Below, one piece after another: positions 47,865-57,215 of a stretch of 64,000 nucleotides of DNA. How positions within the stretch are numbered: position 1 is the first letter of the stretch; every line of letters begins with the position of its first letter. The stretch spans positions 6,506 through 70,505 of the forward strand of contig JBBEBP010000028.1 in NCBI GenBank assembly GCA_040882255.1. The letters are read 5' to 3'. Made by a program: the position numbers and the translations under genes. Source of the DNA: PWQG01 sp040882255 (GTDB taxonomy: Bacteria; Pseudomonadota; Gammaproteobacteria; Pseudomonadales; Pseudohongiellaceae). The notes below the pieces were generated by a model, which saw only the letters and a program-made list of their open reading frames with translations, was not told the origin of the DNA and made no database searches.

Positions 47865-48958
47865 GCCACTCGTCTTCCCCTATCGGTTTTTTCGAACGCT
47901 ACCTGTATGTCTGGGTGGCGGCCTGTATCGTCGCTGGCATCGGTCTGGGCAACCTGCTGCCTGGCGTGTTTGGCGCGCTGTCCGAGCTGGAGTATGGCTC
48001 GGTCAACTTTGTGGTGGCGGTGCTGATCTGGTTCATGGTCTACCCCATGATGGTAGCCGTCGATTTCGGCAGCCTGAGGCGCATTCATGAACGCCCCAAG
48101 GGGCTGATCATCACCCTTGTCGTCAACTGGCTGATCAAGCCGTTCACCATGGCGGCGCTCGGGGTGCTGTTCTTCGAGTGGCTTTTTGTTGATCTGATCG
48201 ATCCCGCCAATGCCAGCCAGTACATTGCCGGCATGATCCTGCTGGGCGCGGCGCCCTGTACGGCCATGGTATTCATCTGGTCGCAGCTCACCCGGGGGGA
48301 CGCCACCTACACCCTGGCCCAGGTCGCATTGAATGACGTCATCATGATCTTTGCGTTCGCGCCGATCGTCGCCTTGTTGCTTGGGGTGACGGACCTGGAG
48401 GTGCCCTGGGAGACGCTGGTGCTGTCCGTGGGGCTCTATGTCGTGATTCCGCTGATTGCCGGTGTGCTCACTCGTCAGAGGCTCAGTGCCGGCGCCGATT
48501 CCGTGGTGCAGGCGGATCAGGCGGTGGCGCGGTTCACTGGCCGGGTCAAGCCGCTGTCGGTCATCGGTCTGCTGGCGACGGTCGTGTTGCTGTTTGGTTT
48601 CCAGGGGCAGGTCATCCTGGAGCAACCGTTCCTGATCCTGCTGATTGCGATCCCCTTGTTGATCCAGTCCTACGGCATTTTCGGTCTGGCATACGCGGCC
48701 GCGCGATTGTGGAAAGTGCCGTTCAACGTGGCGGCGCCCTGTGCGCTGATCGGCACGTCCAATTTCTTCGAGCTGGCGGTAGCGGTGGCCATCGGCCTGT
48801 TCGGACTCAATTCCGGAGCGGCGCTGGTCACCGTGGTCGGCGTGCTGGTGGAAGTGCCGGTGATGCTGTCCCTGGTGGCCTTCGCCAACCGCACCCGTCA
48901 CTGGTTCCCGTCGGCCGGGCCGGAATCTTCATCAGGAGGACATGAGCATGTTCAGTAA
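47861..48958 (+). CDS. acr3: Arsenite efflux transporter Acr3
   Basis: A 365-residue ten-helix transporter of the Acr3 family. YLYVWVAACIVAGIGLGNLLP is helix 1; GAAPCTAMVFIWSQLTRGD contains the conserved Cys of helix 4 needed for arsenite transport; LNDVIMIFAFAPIV and ALIGTSNFFELAVAVAIGLFG are further Acr3 signatures. It exports As(OH)3 by proton exchange. It is co-transcribed with arsR; no arsC reductase is adjacent. Confidence 0.95.
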   Translation: MSHSSSPIGFFERYLYVWVAACIVAGIGLGNLLPGVFGALSELEYGSVNFVVAVLIWFMVYPMMVAVDFGSLRRIHERPKGLIITLVVNWLIKPFTMAALGVLFFEWLFVDLIDPANASQYIAGMILLGAAPCTAMVFIWSQLTRGDATYTLAQVALNDVIMIFAFAPIVALLLGVTDLEVPWETLVLSVGLYVVIPLIAGVLTRQRLSAGADSVVQADQAVARFTGRVKPLSVIGLLATVVLLFGFQGQVILEQPFLILLIAIPLLIQSYGIFGLAYAAARLWKVPFNVAAPCALIGTSNFFELAVAVAIGLFGLNSGAALVTVVGVLVEVPVMLSLVAFANRTRHWFPSAGPESSSGGHEHVQ

Positions 48959-49790
48959 AGCACTGATTGCCCTGGATCTGTCGCCGTCGGAGCAGCCGAT
49001 CCTGGATTGCCTGCCCGGGCTGCGGGCCTGGGGCCTGGAAGAGCTGGTCCTGACCCACGTCATGCCGGTTGGCTACATGCAGGGTCTGCCGCAGAGCCAT
49101 GAAACCGAGTACCGGGACTGGCTGGACAAGCTGGCGACGCCGCTGCGTGAAGCAGGTTTCGTCGTCACGACAGTGCTGCGCAGCAGTGGCCGTCCGGCTG
49201 AAGAAATTCTGACGGTGGCGGATGAGGTGAAGGCCTCATTGGTCATCGTCGGTTCCCGCGGACATAACCGGGTCAGCCGGATGTTTCTTGGCAGCGTGGC
49301 CAGGGAAGTGGTCCGCAAGTCGCAGAAGCCGGTGCTGCTGGAGTGGATCGAGCCCGGTGACGGTCAGGGTGAACACCGGTGTGACGCTGTCTGTCTGGAT
49401 ACGTTGCGCCATGTTGTACTGAGCACGGACTTGTCCGGCAATGCTGCAGCGGCGGCGGATGCTGCCGTGCTGCTGGCGGGCGGTGCGAAGCGGGTCGACT
49501 GCCTGCATGTGAACGAAAATAACGGGGCCGGCGCAACGTCACCCGGCACCGGTGCGCAGGACAGACTGGAAACGCTGCTCGCCCGCATCCGCGAAGCCGG
49601 CAGCAACGGGGAGGCCGTCGTGCTGGACGGACGACCCTCCGCCGTCATCGCAGGGTATGCGAAAGACCATGATGTGTCATTGATTGTAGTCGGCAAACGA
49701 GGCAGCAATCCCGTCGAGAGTCTCTTCACGGGCAGCACGGCGGCCAATCTCTGCGAAATCGCCGGGCGTCCTGTGCTGATGGTGCCCTGA
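48948..49790 (+). CDS. Universal stress protein with two Usp domains
   Basis: A 280-residue protein with tandem UspA folds. The first (residues 1-130) ends SLVIVGSRGHNRVSRMFLGSVA, the second (about 145-280) ends SLIVVGKRGSNPVESLFTGSTA, both G-2x-G-9x-G(S/T) ATP-binding loops. The second ATG (48948) is preferred since AGGAGG lies eight bases upstream; ATG 48942 is too close. It overlaps acr3 by about 11 nt, so it belongs to the ars operon. Its place there is common in gammaproteobacteria, but its role in arsenic tolerance is not known. Confidence 0.87.
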   Translation: MFSKALIALDLSPSEQPILDCLPGLRAWGLEELVLTHVMPVGYMQGLPQSHETEYRDWLDKLATPLREAGFVVTTVLRSSGRPAEEILTVADEVKASLVIVGSRGHNRVSRMFLGSVAREVVRKSQKPVLLEWIEPGDGQGEHRCDAVCLDTLRHVVLSTDLSGNAAAAADAAVLLAGGAKRVDCLHVNENNGAGATSPGTGAQDRLETLLARIREAGSNGEAVVLDGRPSAVIAGYAKDHDVSLIVVGKRGSNPVESLFTGSTAANLCEIAGRPVLMVP

Positions 49791-49912
49791 AAACCTGCGC
49801 GGGTATCTCTGCGACACCATGCCGCATTGTTGTCCTGTGGAATGTCCGTGACAATAATTGAAGCGTGCGGTTCATTTTCTGGCCGTGCTCTTATCATCAC
49901 AGGAGCCGTCAC

Positions 49913-51745
49913 ATGAAAATACCGATGCCCCGATCCTTTCTCGCCGTTCCGCTGATGGCTATTTCCGCCTTCACGTTCGCGGATACCGACGTCGCGGATG
50001 CCTGGCGCGCCTTCACGCAGGCCAGGGGCGTTCCGTCTTCGATCAACGCGGCCGCGGATCACGCGCTGGCCGAAACCGCTTTCCGGCCCATCCCGGCGAT
50101 TGATCCGGACGAGATCGAACAGGACCGGCTGCAACTGGGCTTCAGTCTCTTTCATGAGCGCCGCTTGTCCCGTGATGGCACGGAGGCGTGTAACACCTGC
50201 CATTCCGGTATGCGGGGTGGTGGCGATGGCCGTACCGTGGCGATCGGTATCAATGACGCCGAGGGTCTGCTCAATACGCCCACTACTTTCAATGCGGTAT
50301 TCAATTTCCGCCAGTTCCGGGACGGCCGGGCACTCACGCTGGCCGAGCAGGCGCTGGGGCCGATCGAAAGCCCGATTGAAATGGGTCACAACCTGGACGA
50401 GGTAGAGGCAATGCTTTCCGCGGACGAGGCCTACGCGGCGCAGTTTGCGTCCGTCTATCCCGACGGAGTGACCCGCGAGAACCTGGGTGATGCCCTGGCC
50501 TATTTCCAGACCATCATGTTCACCCGCAGTGATTCGGCTTTTCTGGAAGCGCTGGACGGTCGCGGTGAACCCCTGAATAAACAGGAGCAGCGAGGACTGG
50601 AACGTTTCCAGGCGGTGGGTTGTGTCAGTTGTCACAATGGCATCGGCATCGGTGGTAACTCCTACCAGCAGCTGGGCGCGGCCATTCCCTACTACCAGGA
50701 ACATCGTCCGGCCAACGAGGCGGACAATGGTGTGTATGACCGTACTGCCCGTGAGCAGGATCTTCATGTGTTCAAGGTGCCGACAATGCATGATATCGCC
50801 CGCACCGGTCCGTATTTCCACGACGGCAGTGTGGAGACGCTGGAAGAGGCGGTGGACGAGATGGCCGAGCATCAGCTGGGCCGGGAGCTGAGTGAGCAAG
50901 ACGTGTCGGACATCGTCGCCTTTCTGCATACCCTGGGCGACGGGCGCATGATGGGCAGCATGAACCGCATGGGTGGCATGCGCGGTATGGGTATGGGCAT
51001 GGGTATGCGGATGCGTGGACCGGGCCGTGGTATGGGGTCCCGGTCGGAGCGCTCCGGTGAGGCGGATGCAGCCGCCGTAAATTCAGTAGCCGAAGGGGGC
51101 GCTGTATCCGCTCCGGAGAAACCGGAACCCGGCGTCCATCACAATGCCTACCTGTCTGCAATCGATACAGTGGAGCAGTCCATGGAGGGGATTGCCCGCG
51201 AAATGGACCGGGTCATTGATGGCCAGGTCGCCCACTTTGATTTCCTGCAGTATGAACACATCGAGCTGTTGCGTCATGCCAGGGCGCTGGCCCATCCGCC
51301 GGCAGCGCTTGCCGAAGCGCAGCGGGCGGCAGCGACTCGTCAGGCGAACGCGATCCTGGAGACCGCGCAATCCCTGGAGTGGCTGATCGCCGATGTACTG
51401 CGATCAGTGGCTTCCAGCGATACGGCAGTTCGTACGATCAATGATCTGGCCGATGCGCCTCAATTCGGAATCGATGTTCAGCGGTCACTGCGGAGCCTGG
51501 CGGAAGCGGCGCTACAATATCGGGAGTCACCTGATGCGGACCACGAAGCGCAATTGGCGGAACAGGCGGGGAAAGTGCAGGAACGGTTGAACGGGGAGTT
51601 CGCAGCCTTGCTGGCGCGGCAGGTATCGCTACTGAGCGATCACGCTGCGCGTGTCCCGGCGCTTCGCCAGCAACTGTCCGAGCTGGGTCTGAAGGCCATG
51701 ACCGCAGCGTTGCGTGAGGACTACCAACGGTCGGCTGTCCGGTAA
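49913..51745 (+). CDS. Di-haem cytochrome c peroxidase-like protein with Met-rich linker and helical C-terminal domain
   Basis: A 610-residue secreted protein. After a signal peptide (to about residue 23), residues 45-345 form a MauG/CcpA-type di-haem domain with haem sites C93-N-T-C96-H97 and C237-V-S-C240-H241; RLQLGFSLFHERRLS and FKVPTMHDIARTGPYFHDGS are family hallmarks. Residues about 345-382 are extremely rich in Met, Gly and Arg. The final 200 residues are predicted to be helical (IEGIAREMDRVIDGQ-like, then AEQAGKVQERLNGEF) and resemble no peroxidase part I know. The start at 49913 follows AGGAG. It lies alone between usp and hicAB. Confidence 0.85.
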   Translation: MKIPMPRSFLAVPLMAISAFTFADTDVADAWRAFTQARGVPSSINAAADHALAETAFRPIPAIDPDEIEQDRLQLGFSLFHERRLSRDGTEACNTCHSGMRGGGDGRTVAIGINDAEGLLNTPTTFNAVFNFRQFRDGRALTLAEQALGPIESPIEMGHNLDEVEAMLSADEAYAAQFASVYPDGVTRENLGDALAYFQTIMFTRSDSAFLEALDGRGEPLNKQEQRGLERFQAVGCVSCHNGIGIGGNSYQQLGAAIPYYQEHRPANEADNGVYDRTAREQDLHVFKVPTMHDIARTGPYFHDGSVETLEEAVDEMAEHQLGRELSEQDVSDIVAFLHTLGDGRMMGSMNRMGGMRGMGMGMGMRMRGPGRGMGSRSERSGEADAAAVNSVAEGGAVSAPEKPEPGVHHNAYLSAIDTVEQSMEGIAREMDRVIDGQVAHFDFLQYEHIELLRHARALAHPPAALAEAQRAAATRQANAILETAQSLEWLIADVLRSVASSDTAVRTINDLADAPQFGIDVQRSLRSLAEAALQYRESPDADHEAQLAEQAGKVQERLNGEFAALLARQVSLLSDHAARVPALRQQLSELGLKAMTAALREDYQRSAVR

Positions 51746-51797
51746 CACATGGTTCCTCAGGAGCTGGCCCGTTGGAGAACCTCCTGGGCCCATGCAT

Positions 51798-52085
51798 TCA
51801 GGCTTTTGCCCTCTGCGCCGCCCGCATGGCGGCACTGGCGTGAACCGACGGGTCGAGACGCAGCATCAGTTGTCCGGAATAGGATTTACGGGGCGCCCGT
51901 CCCAACTTGCGGCATGTCTCCAGATAGTCGTCCACGGCTTCTTGAAAAGCGGTCCGGAGAGTGGTAACCGATTCACCATGAAAGCCCACGACATCGCTGA
52001 TACCGGCAATGTGACCGACGAAGCATTCATCTTCGTCGCTATATTCGATATGGGCAAAGTATCCTTTGTATCGCATTACATTCAT
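51798..52085 (-). CDS. hicB: HicB antitoxin
   Basis: A 95-residue HicB. The N-terminal partially degraded RNase-H-like fold is YKGYFAHIEYSDEDECFVGHIAGI (in pieces) with GFHGESVTTLRTAFQEAVDDYLE; the C-terminal RHH segment (YSGQLMLRLDPSVHASAAMRA) binds operator DNA. Its ATG overlaps the stop of the hicA remnant (ATGA), the normal hicA-hicB order. The toxin lacks its N-terminus, so HicB may now be unpaired. Confidence 0.9.
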   Translation of the reverse strand: MNVMRYKGYFAHIEYSDEDECFVGHIAGISDVVGFHGESVTTLRTAFQEAVDDYLETCRKLGRAPRKSYSGQLMLRLDPSVHASAAMRAAQRAKA

Positions 52086-52264
52086 GGGTGAATTCCTGTT
52101 CGCTCCAAAAACTCTCGAGCATGTCTCACCTGATAGGGTTTGGCTTCCTTCTCTGGATGAGGGCGATGGAATGTCGCAATAACACCGTGCAACTCGAACC
52201 TCACCCGAGAGCCTCTGCCTTCAATCGTCCGGGCGCCTGGAGCCTTTATATGTGGACTGTTCCA
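52082..52264 (-). pseudogene. hicA: Truncated hicA toxin remnant
   Basis: In the frame upstream of hicB, 60 codons read EGRGSRVRFELHGVIATFHRPHPEKEAKPY (in pieces) to REFLERTGIHP, the C-terminal two thirds of a HicA of the 80-residue type, including the RPHP-x-KE-A-x-x-Y motif. Just upstream a TAA (52265-52267) closes the frame, and no ATG, GTG or TTG is placed to start it. The first 35-40 residues are missing and replaced by A/T-rich sequence with a TATAAT (minus strand, about 52263-52270). The remnant probably encodes no functional toxin. Confidence 0.72.
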
Positions 52265-52448
52265 TTATATGATATCACATTATGATAGCTTTCCCTGGCC
52301 CACCTCCTTCTACCTTGTCCGGACACCGGGCCAATAGGCCTGCTCATCGGTGGCTGCGGGCTTTCCGTCGCAAACCGGCCGCCGCTGCAACCGGAATGCG
52401 GTACGCTTGGTGGAGTCCTTCGCGTACAGAAACCAAAGAGGAATTACA

Positions 52449-53402
52449 ATGAACATACGTAGCCGTACAGTTCAGCTTCTATCGGCAGTTCTTTTCGGCG
52501 GCCTGGGCAGCACGGCCCTGGCCCAGGACAATATCGGCTCGGGCATCGCCTGTCAGAATCCCGAATACGCCTGCCCCGCCGGAGGCGGCTGCGATCCGCA
52601 GACCACCGCCCAGCGCGGCAATCAGACCGACGCGGCGGCAGGCCGTAATTACTTCCTCGACATTCCCTGCGACCTGGAGGCCGGCGAGGAAGTCGTGTTC
52701 GTGCTGAACCTGCACGGCGGCGGCTCCATCGGCAACTGGCAGCGGCATTACTTCCCGGCTCACGATTACGCTGACGAATACCGGCTGATCGTGGCCACGC
52801 CGAGCGGCGTGGTGCGTGCCTGGCGCGAAGAGAACGACGACGAGCACCTGGAGAACATCGTCAATTATGTGTATGACGAGTTCTCGGACCTGGATATTCG
52901 AGCTTTCTGGCTGGCCGGACACTCCCAGGGAGGCGCCACGTCGCACCGGCTGGTCTGTACGGATTTCTACAGAGACAAGGTGACGGGCCTGTTGAGCCTG
53001 GCCGGTGGCCGGGTGGGTAACCGGGCCGAGGTGCAGGACTGTGATTTCTCCCACATCTACACCTGGGGCGAGCATGATTCGATCGGTGTGGGAGAAGTGC
53101 CGGACTCATCGCCGCTTGCGAAGCGCTACAACTGCTCGGCCCGCATCCGCCACGACGATGTCGTGGACACTGAGTCAGGTTATGTTCATGACTCGCGCAC
53201 CGGTGATGCCCGGCCGGACCGGGAAGGCTGGGGCGGTGAGCCGGCCCCGGGTACGGCGCAGGTCTATGAATACCCGAACTGTGATGACGGCTACGTGGTG
53301 GCTGATGTGGTCCGAATGGACAAGGGACACACGGAAGGGCTGGAGCCCAAGGTGACGGAACGTGTGGTGCAGTTGATGCTGTCTGCCACTAATACGAAGT
53401 AG
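52449..53402 (+). CDS. Secreted alpha/beta hydrolase, PHB-depolymerase/feruloyl-esterase-like
   Basis: A 317-residue secreted protein; the signal peptide ends at STALAQ (residue 25). VVFVLNLHGGGSIGNW supplies the oxyanion-hole HGGG motif, FWLAGHSQGGATSHRL the nucleophile Ser in G-H-S-Q-G, and the C-terminal KGHTEGLEP the catalytic His. Six Cys suggest disulfides. These features fit the LpqC/PHB-depolymerase esterase group; substrates range from polyhydroxyalkanoate to feruloyl esters. The start at 52449 follows AGAGGAATTA. It is a single gene followed by a repeat element. Confidence 0.82.
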   Translation: MNIRSRTVQLLSAVLFGGLGSTALAQDNIGSGIACQNPEYACPAGGGCDPQTTAQRGNQTDAAAGRNYFLDIPCDLEAGEEVVFVLNLHGGGSIGNWQRHYFPAHDYADEYRLIVATPSGVVRAWREENDDEHLENIVNYVYDEFSDLDIRAFWLAGHSQGGATSHRLVCTDFYRDKVTGLLSLAGGRVGNRAEVQDCDFSHIYTWGEHDSIGVGEVPDSSPLAKRYNCSARIRHDDVVDTESGYVHDSRTGDARPDREGWGGEPAPGTAQVYEYPNCDDGYVVADVVRMDKGHTEGLEPKVTERVVQLMLSATNTK

Positions 53403-53533
53403 CCGCAATGGAGTTGCCCGTCAGTGCCGACACTGCTATCTCGACACTGTCGGGCGACAATATCTGTAGGAATTCGAGCGTGCCGTCACCGAGCTGCCGC
53501 TGAATACGCAGCTCTGAATCCGGAAAACCGGGC

Positions 53534-53686
53534 TCTCGCAAAGATCGCAAAGCTCGCCAAGAGTGCATACCATGACGGATAACGAAATTGGGGCACAGGC
53601 CGTTGCAGCGTCAGGCATTCCGTTGCGAGCATCGTAATCAGTGTCAGGTCATTGGTTTCTTGGCGAGCTTGGCGGTCTCTGCGAGA
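53534..53686. repeat. Diverged copy of inverted-repeat family B
   Basis: TCTCGCAAAGATCGCAAAG at 53534 and the complementary TTGGCGAGCTTGGCGG... arm ending TCTGCGAGA at 53686 match the arms of the element at 35421-35535 at about four of five positions. It fills much of the 318-bp gap between the esterase and metF, which otherwise shows no gene. Confidence 0.65.
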
Positions 53687-53720
53687 TCAACAAGGGCCAT
53701 TTCGCCTGTTCACGGCCCTG

Positions 53721-54563
53721 TTACAACCCCAGGTTTCTCCACAGCTTCACCACCGGCACGGCCTGGTTCAGCGTGTAGAAATGCAGCCCCGGCGCGCCGC
53801 CTTCGAGCAGCGTCTCGCACAGTTTTGTGACCACTTCCTCGCCGAACGCCCGAATGCTGTCGCTGTCATCCCCGTAGCTCTGCAATCGCTGACGGATCCA
53901 GCGCGGGATCTCGGCACCGCAGCTGTCGCTGAAGCGGGCCAGCTTGTTGTAGTTGGTGATGGGCATGATGCCCGGCACGATCGGGATGTCGATACCAGCG
54001 TCGCGGCAGCGGTCGACGAAGTAGAAATACGCGTCCGGGTTATAGAAATACTGCGTGATTGCCCCGTCCGCTCCTGCGTCCACTTTCTTCTTGAAAAAAT
54101 GGATGTCGCGGTCGTAACTCTCCGACTGCGGATGAATCTCCGGGTAGCAGGCCACGTCGATGTGGAAGTGCCGGCCGGTGTGCTTGCGTACGAACTCCAC
54201 CAGTTCATTGGCAAAGATATGCTGCGTGGCCAGTCCGGTGCCCGATGGTATATCCCCGCGAAGCGCCACGAGTCGTTTTATCCCCTGAAGCTGGTAGTGA
54301 TTGAGCAACTCCAGCATTTCGCGCTCGTCGGAGCCGCCGAAGGAAAGGTGCGGGGCCACCGGTGAGCCGGACTTGTGGATGTCCAGCACCAGTTGTCTCG
54401 TACCGTCTTTCGTGGAGCCGCCGGCACCATAGGTCACCGAGAAAAAATCCGGTTCCAGTGCCGCCAGTTCCTCACGGACTTCGACGATCTTCTCCCTGCC
54501 CTGCGCCGTGCGGGGCGGGAAGAACTCGAAGCTGAAATGGCCGTCCCTGCGTGTCGTACTCAT
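53721..54563 (-). CDS. metF: 5,10-methylenetetrahydrofolate reductase
   Basis: A 280-residue FAD-dependent TIM-barrel enzyme. FSFEFFPPRTAQGREKIVEV, SVTYGAGGSTKDGTRQLVLDI, RLVALRGDIPSG and GADGAITQYFYNPDAYFYFVD (in pieces) are MetF hallmarks. It makes 5-methyl-THF for methionine synthesis. It is the last gene of sahR-metK-ahcY-metF, 16 bp after ahcY. The C-terminus (PGLHFYTLNQAVPVVKLWRNL) is complete. Confidence 0.96.
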   Translation of the reverse strand: MSTTRRDGHFSFEFFPPRTAQGREKIVEVREELAALEPDFFSVTYGAGGSTKDGTRQLVLDIHKSGSPVAPHLSFGGSDEREMLELLNHYQLQGIKRLVALRGDIPSGTGLATQHIFANELVEFVRKHTGRHFHIDVACYPEIHPQSESYDRDIHFFKKKVDAGADGAITQYFYNPDAYFYFVDRCRDAGIDIPIVPGIMPITNYNKLARFSDSCGAEIPRWIRQRLQSYGDDSDSIRAFGEEVVTKLCETLLEGGAPGLHFYTLNQAVPVVKLWRNLGL

Positions 54564-54579
54564 GCTCGTCCGTCCTGAA

Positions 54580-55965
54580 TCAGTATTTGTAGCTGTCGGT
54601 CTTGAAGGGGCCGTCCACGGTGACGTGGATGTACTCGGCCTGTTCAGGGCGCAGTTTCGTCAGTACGCCACCGAAGCCGCCCACCATCAGGGCCGCCACT
54701 TCTTCGTCCAGTTTCTTGGGCAGAACTTCAACCCGCAGCAGCTCTTTCTGCTTGTCGGCAGGCTGGTCCGCGTAGGCCTGTCCGTACAGGTGGATCTGCG
54801 CCAGCACCTGGTTGGCGAAGGAGCCGTCCATGATACGTGACGGGTGACCCGTGGCATTGCCCAGGTTGATCAGCCGGCCCTCGGAGAGCAGCAGGATGTA
54901 GTTGTCCTTTTCTGTCTCGTGGTTGTTGCGATAGATGCGGTGTACCTGCGGCTTGACCTCTTCCCAGTGCCAGTTGTCACGCATGTACCGGGTATCGATT
55001 TCGTTGTCGAAGTGACCGATGTTGCAGATGATGGCGCCTGCCTTGACGGCCTGCAGCATGTTTTTGTCACACACGTCCAGGTTACCGGTAGCGGTGACGA
55101 TCAGGTCGGTTTTGCCCAGCAGATTCCGATCGATGTCTTCCAGCTTGCCGGTATTGTTGCCGCCCGTGTAGGGAGAAACCACTTCGAAGCCGTCCATGCA
55201 GGCCTGCATGGCGCAGATCGGATCGATTTCGGCAATGCGTACGATCATGCCTTCCTGGCGCAGGCTCTGGGCCGAGCCCTTGCCCACATCACCGTAGCCG
55301 ACCACCAGCGCCTGCTTGCCGGACAGCAGCATGTCGGTGCCGCGCTTGATGCCGTCGTTCAGACTGTGGCGGCAGCCGTACTTGTTGTCGTTCTTGGACT
55401 TGGTTACCGAGTCATTGACGTTGATACACGGCACTTTCAGGGTGCCCTGCTTGAGCATGTCCAGCAGGCGGTGAACGCCGGTGGTGGTCTCCTCGGTGAT
55501 GCCGTGGATGTGCTCCAGCAGCTGCGGGTACTTGTCGTGCACCATGGCGGTCAGGTCGCCACCGTCATCCAGAATCATGTTGGCGTCCCAGGGCTCCCCG
55601 TCCTTGAGGATGGTCTGCTCGATGCACCACTCGCCCTCTTCCTCGGTCTGGCCTTTCCAGGCGTAGACGCCGATGCCCTTCGAGGCGATGTAGGCGGCGG
55701 CGTGGTCCTGTGTGGAGAAGATGTTGCAGGAGGACCAGCGCACTTCGGCGCCCAGTTCCACCAGTGTCTCGATCAGCACGGCGGTCTGGATGGTCATGTG
55801 GATGCAGCCCAGGATTTTCGCGCCGGCCAGCGGCTGTTCGGCGGCGTACTTCTCGCGCAGTGACATCAGCGCTGGCATTTCGTTTTGGGCCAGTTCTACT
55901 TCTTTACGGCCATAGTCTGCCAGTTTGATATCGGCCACTTTGTAGTCGTTTCTTTTCCTCAACAT
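54580..55965 (-). CDS. ahcY: Adenosylhomocysteinase
   Basis: A 461-residue SAH hydrolase. KVADIKLADYGRKEVELAQNEMPALM in pieces, SSCNIFSTQDHAAAYIA, NVNDSVTKSKNDNKYGCRHSL and VVGYGDVGKGSAQSLR (the NAD-binding loop) are invariant; the C-terminal KTDSYKY is the cofactor-contacting tail. It splits SAH to adenosine and homocysteine and so relieves methyltransferase inhibition. Encoded between metK and metF. Confidence 0.98.
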   Translation of the reverse strand: MLRKRNDYKVADIKLADYGRKEVELAQNEMPALMSLREKYAAEQPLAGAKILGCIHMTIQTAVLIETLVELGAEVRWSSCNIFSTQDHAAAYIASKGIGVYAWKGQTEEEGEWCIEQTILKDGEPWDANMILDDGGDLTAMVHDKYPQLLEHIHGITEETTTGVHRLLDMLKQGTLKVPCINVNDSVTKSKNDNKYGCRHSLNDGIKRGTDMLLSGKQALVVGYGDVGKGSAQSLRQEGMIVRIAEIDPICAMQACMDGFEVVSPYTGGNNTGKLEDIDRNLLGKTDLIVTATGNLDVCDKNMLQAVKAGAIICNIGHFDNEIDTRYMRDNWHWEEVKPQVHRIYRNNHETEKDNYILLLSEGRLINLGNATGHPSRIMDGSFANQVLAQIHLYGQAYADQPADKQKELLRVEVLPKKLDEEVAALMVGGFGGVLTKLRPEQAEYIHVTVDGPFKTDSYKY

Positions 55966-56020
55966 TTTCGTTTCCTCGGATTCGTTGGTGTTTGGTATAC
56001 GGGTTCTGGTCGGGACGTGT

Positions 56021-57181
56021 TTACAGTCCCGCTTCGTCGCGCAGGGCCTCGGCCTTGTCGGTGCGCTCCCAGGTGAATTCGGTTTCTGTGCGGCCGAAGT
56101 GGCCGTAGGCGGCCGTCGGCTGATAGATCGGCTGTATCAGGTCGAGCATCTTGATGAGGCCCTTGGGTCGCAGTTCGAAATGCTTGCGGATCAGCTCCAC
56201 GATGCGGTGCTCGCTGATCTGCCCGGTGCCGAAAGTCTCCACGCTGATGGAGGTCGGCTCGGCGACGCCGATGGCGTAGGACAGCTGTACCTCACAGCGG
56301 TCGGCGATGCCGGCGGCGACCAGGTTCTTGGCCACGTAGCGCGCCGCGTAGGCCGCCGAGCGATCCACCTTGGACGGGTCCTTGCCGGAGAACGCGCCGC
56401 CGCCGTGGCGGGCCATGCCGCCATAGGTGTCGACGATGATCTTGCGGCCGGTCAGCCCGGCGTCGCCGTAGGGTCCGCCGATCACGAAGCGGCCGGTCGG
56501 ATTGATGAAGTACTTCGTGTCGGCATCCAGCCATTCAGCCGGCAGTACGGGCTTGATGATCTCCTCCATGACGGCTTCCTTCAATGCGTCCTGGCTGATC
56601 TCCTCGTCGTGCTGAGTGGACAGAACCACGGCCTCGATACCCACCGGCTTGCCGTCCTGATAGCGGAAGCTGAGCTGGCTCTTGGCGTCGGGACGCAGCC
56701 AGGGCAGGGTGCCATTACGTCGTACCTCGGCCTGGCGCTTGACCAGGCGGTGCGAATAGGTGATCGGCGCCGGCATCAGCACGTCGGTCTCGTTACTGGC
56801 ATAGCCGAACATCAGGCCCTGGTCACCGGCGCCCTGTTCGTGATCATCGCTGTCGTCCACGCCCATGGCGATGTCCGGCGACTGCTTGCCGATGCCGTTG
56901 AGCACCGCGCAGGAGTGACCGTCGAAGCCCTTGTCCGAATGATCGTAGCCGATGTCCGTGACGACCTTGCGGGCAATGCCCTCCAGGTCCACGTAGCCGG
57001 TGGTGGTGACCTCGCCAGCCACGATCACCATGCCGGTCTTGATCAGGGTTTCACAGGCGACGCGTGCCCCAGGGTCCTGGCGCAGCAGGTTATCCAGTAC
57101 GGCGTCGGAAATCTGGTCGGCGATCTTGTCCGGGTGTCCCTCGGAGACCGATTCGGAGGTGAAGAGACGGGTTGTCGTCAT
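56021..57181 (-). CDS. metK: S-adenosylmethionine synthetase
   Basis: A 386-residue MetK. FTSESVSEGHPDKIADQISDAVLD (in pieces), ACETLIKTGMVIVAGEV, GAGDQGLMFGYA and GGGAFSGKDPSKVDRSAAYAAR are the ATP, metal and P-loop signatures. It makes SAM from methionine and ATP. The start at 57181 is fixed by the conserved N-terminus; the longer frame to 57247 lacks similarity. It is the first enzyme gene after the ArsR-methyltransferase regulator, 34 bp downstream. Confidence 0.98.
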   Translation of the reverse strand: MTTTRLFTSESVSEGHPDKIADQISDAVLDNLLRQDPGARVACETLIKTGMVIVAGEVTTTGYVDLEGIARKVVTDIGYDHSDKGFDGHSCAVLNGIGKQSPDIAMGVDDSDDHEQGAGDQGLMFGYASNETDVLMPAPITYSHRLVKRQAEVRRNGTLPWLRPDAKSQLSFRYQDGKPVGIEAVVLSTQHDEEISQDALKEAVMEEIIKPVLPAEWLDADTKYFINPTGRFVIGGPYGDAGLTGRKIIVDTYGGMARHGGGAFSGKDPSKVDRSAAYAARYVAKNLVAAGIADRCEVQLSYAIGVAEPTSISVETFGTGQISEHRIVELIRKHFELRPKGLIKMLDLIQPIYQPTAAYGHFGRTETEFTWERTDKAEALRDEAGL

Positions 57182-57215
57182 GGTAATGCTTCCTTTGTAG
57201 AGTTCCTTCAAGCGA

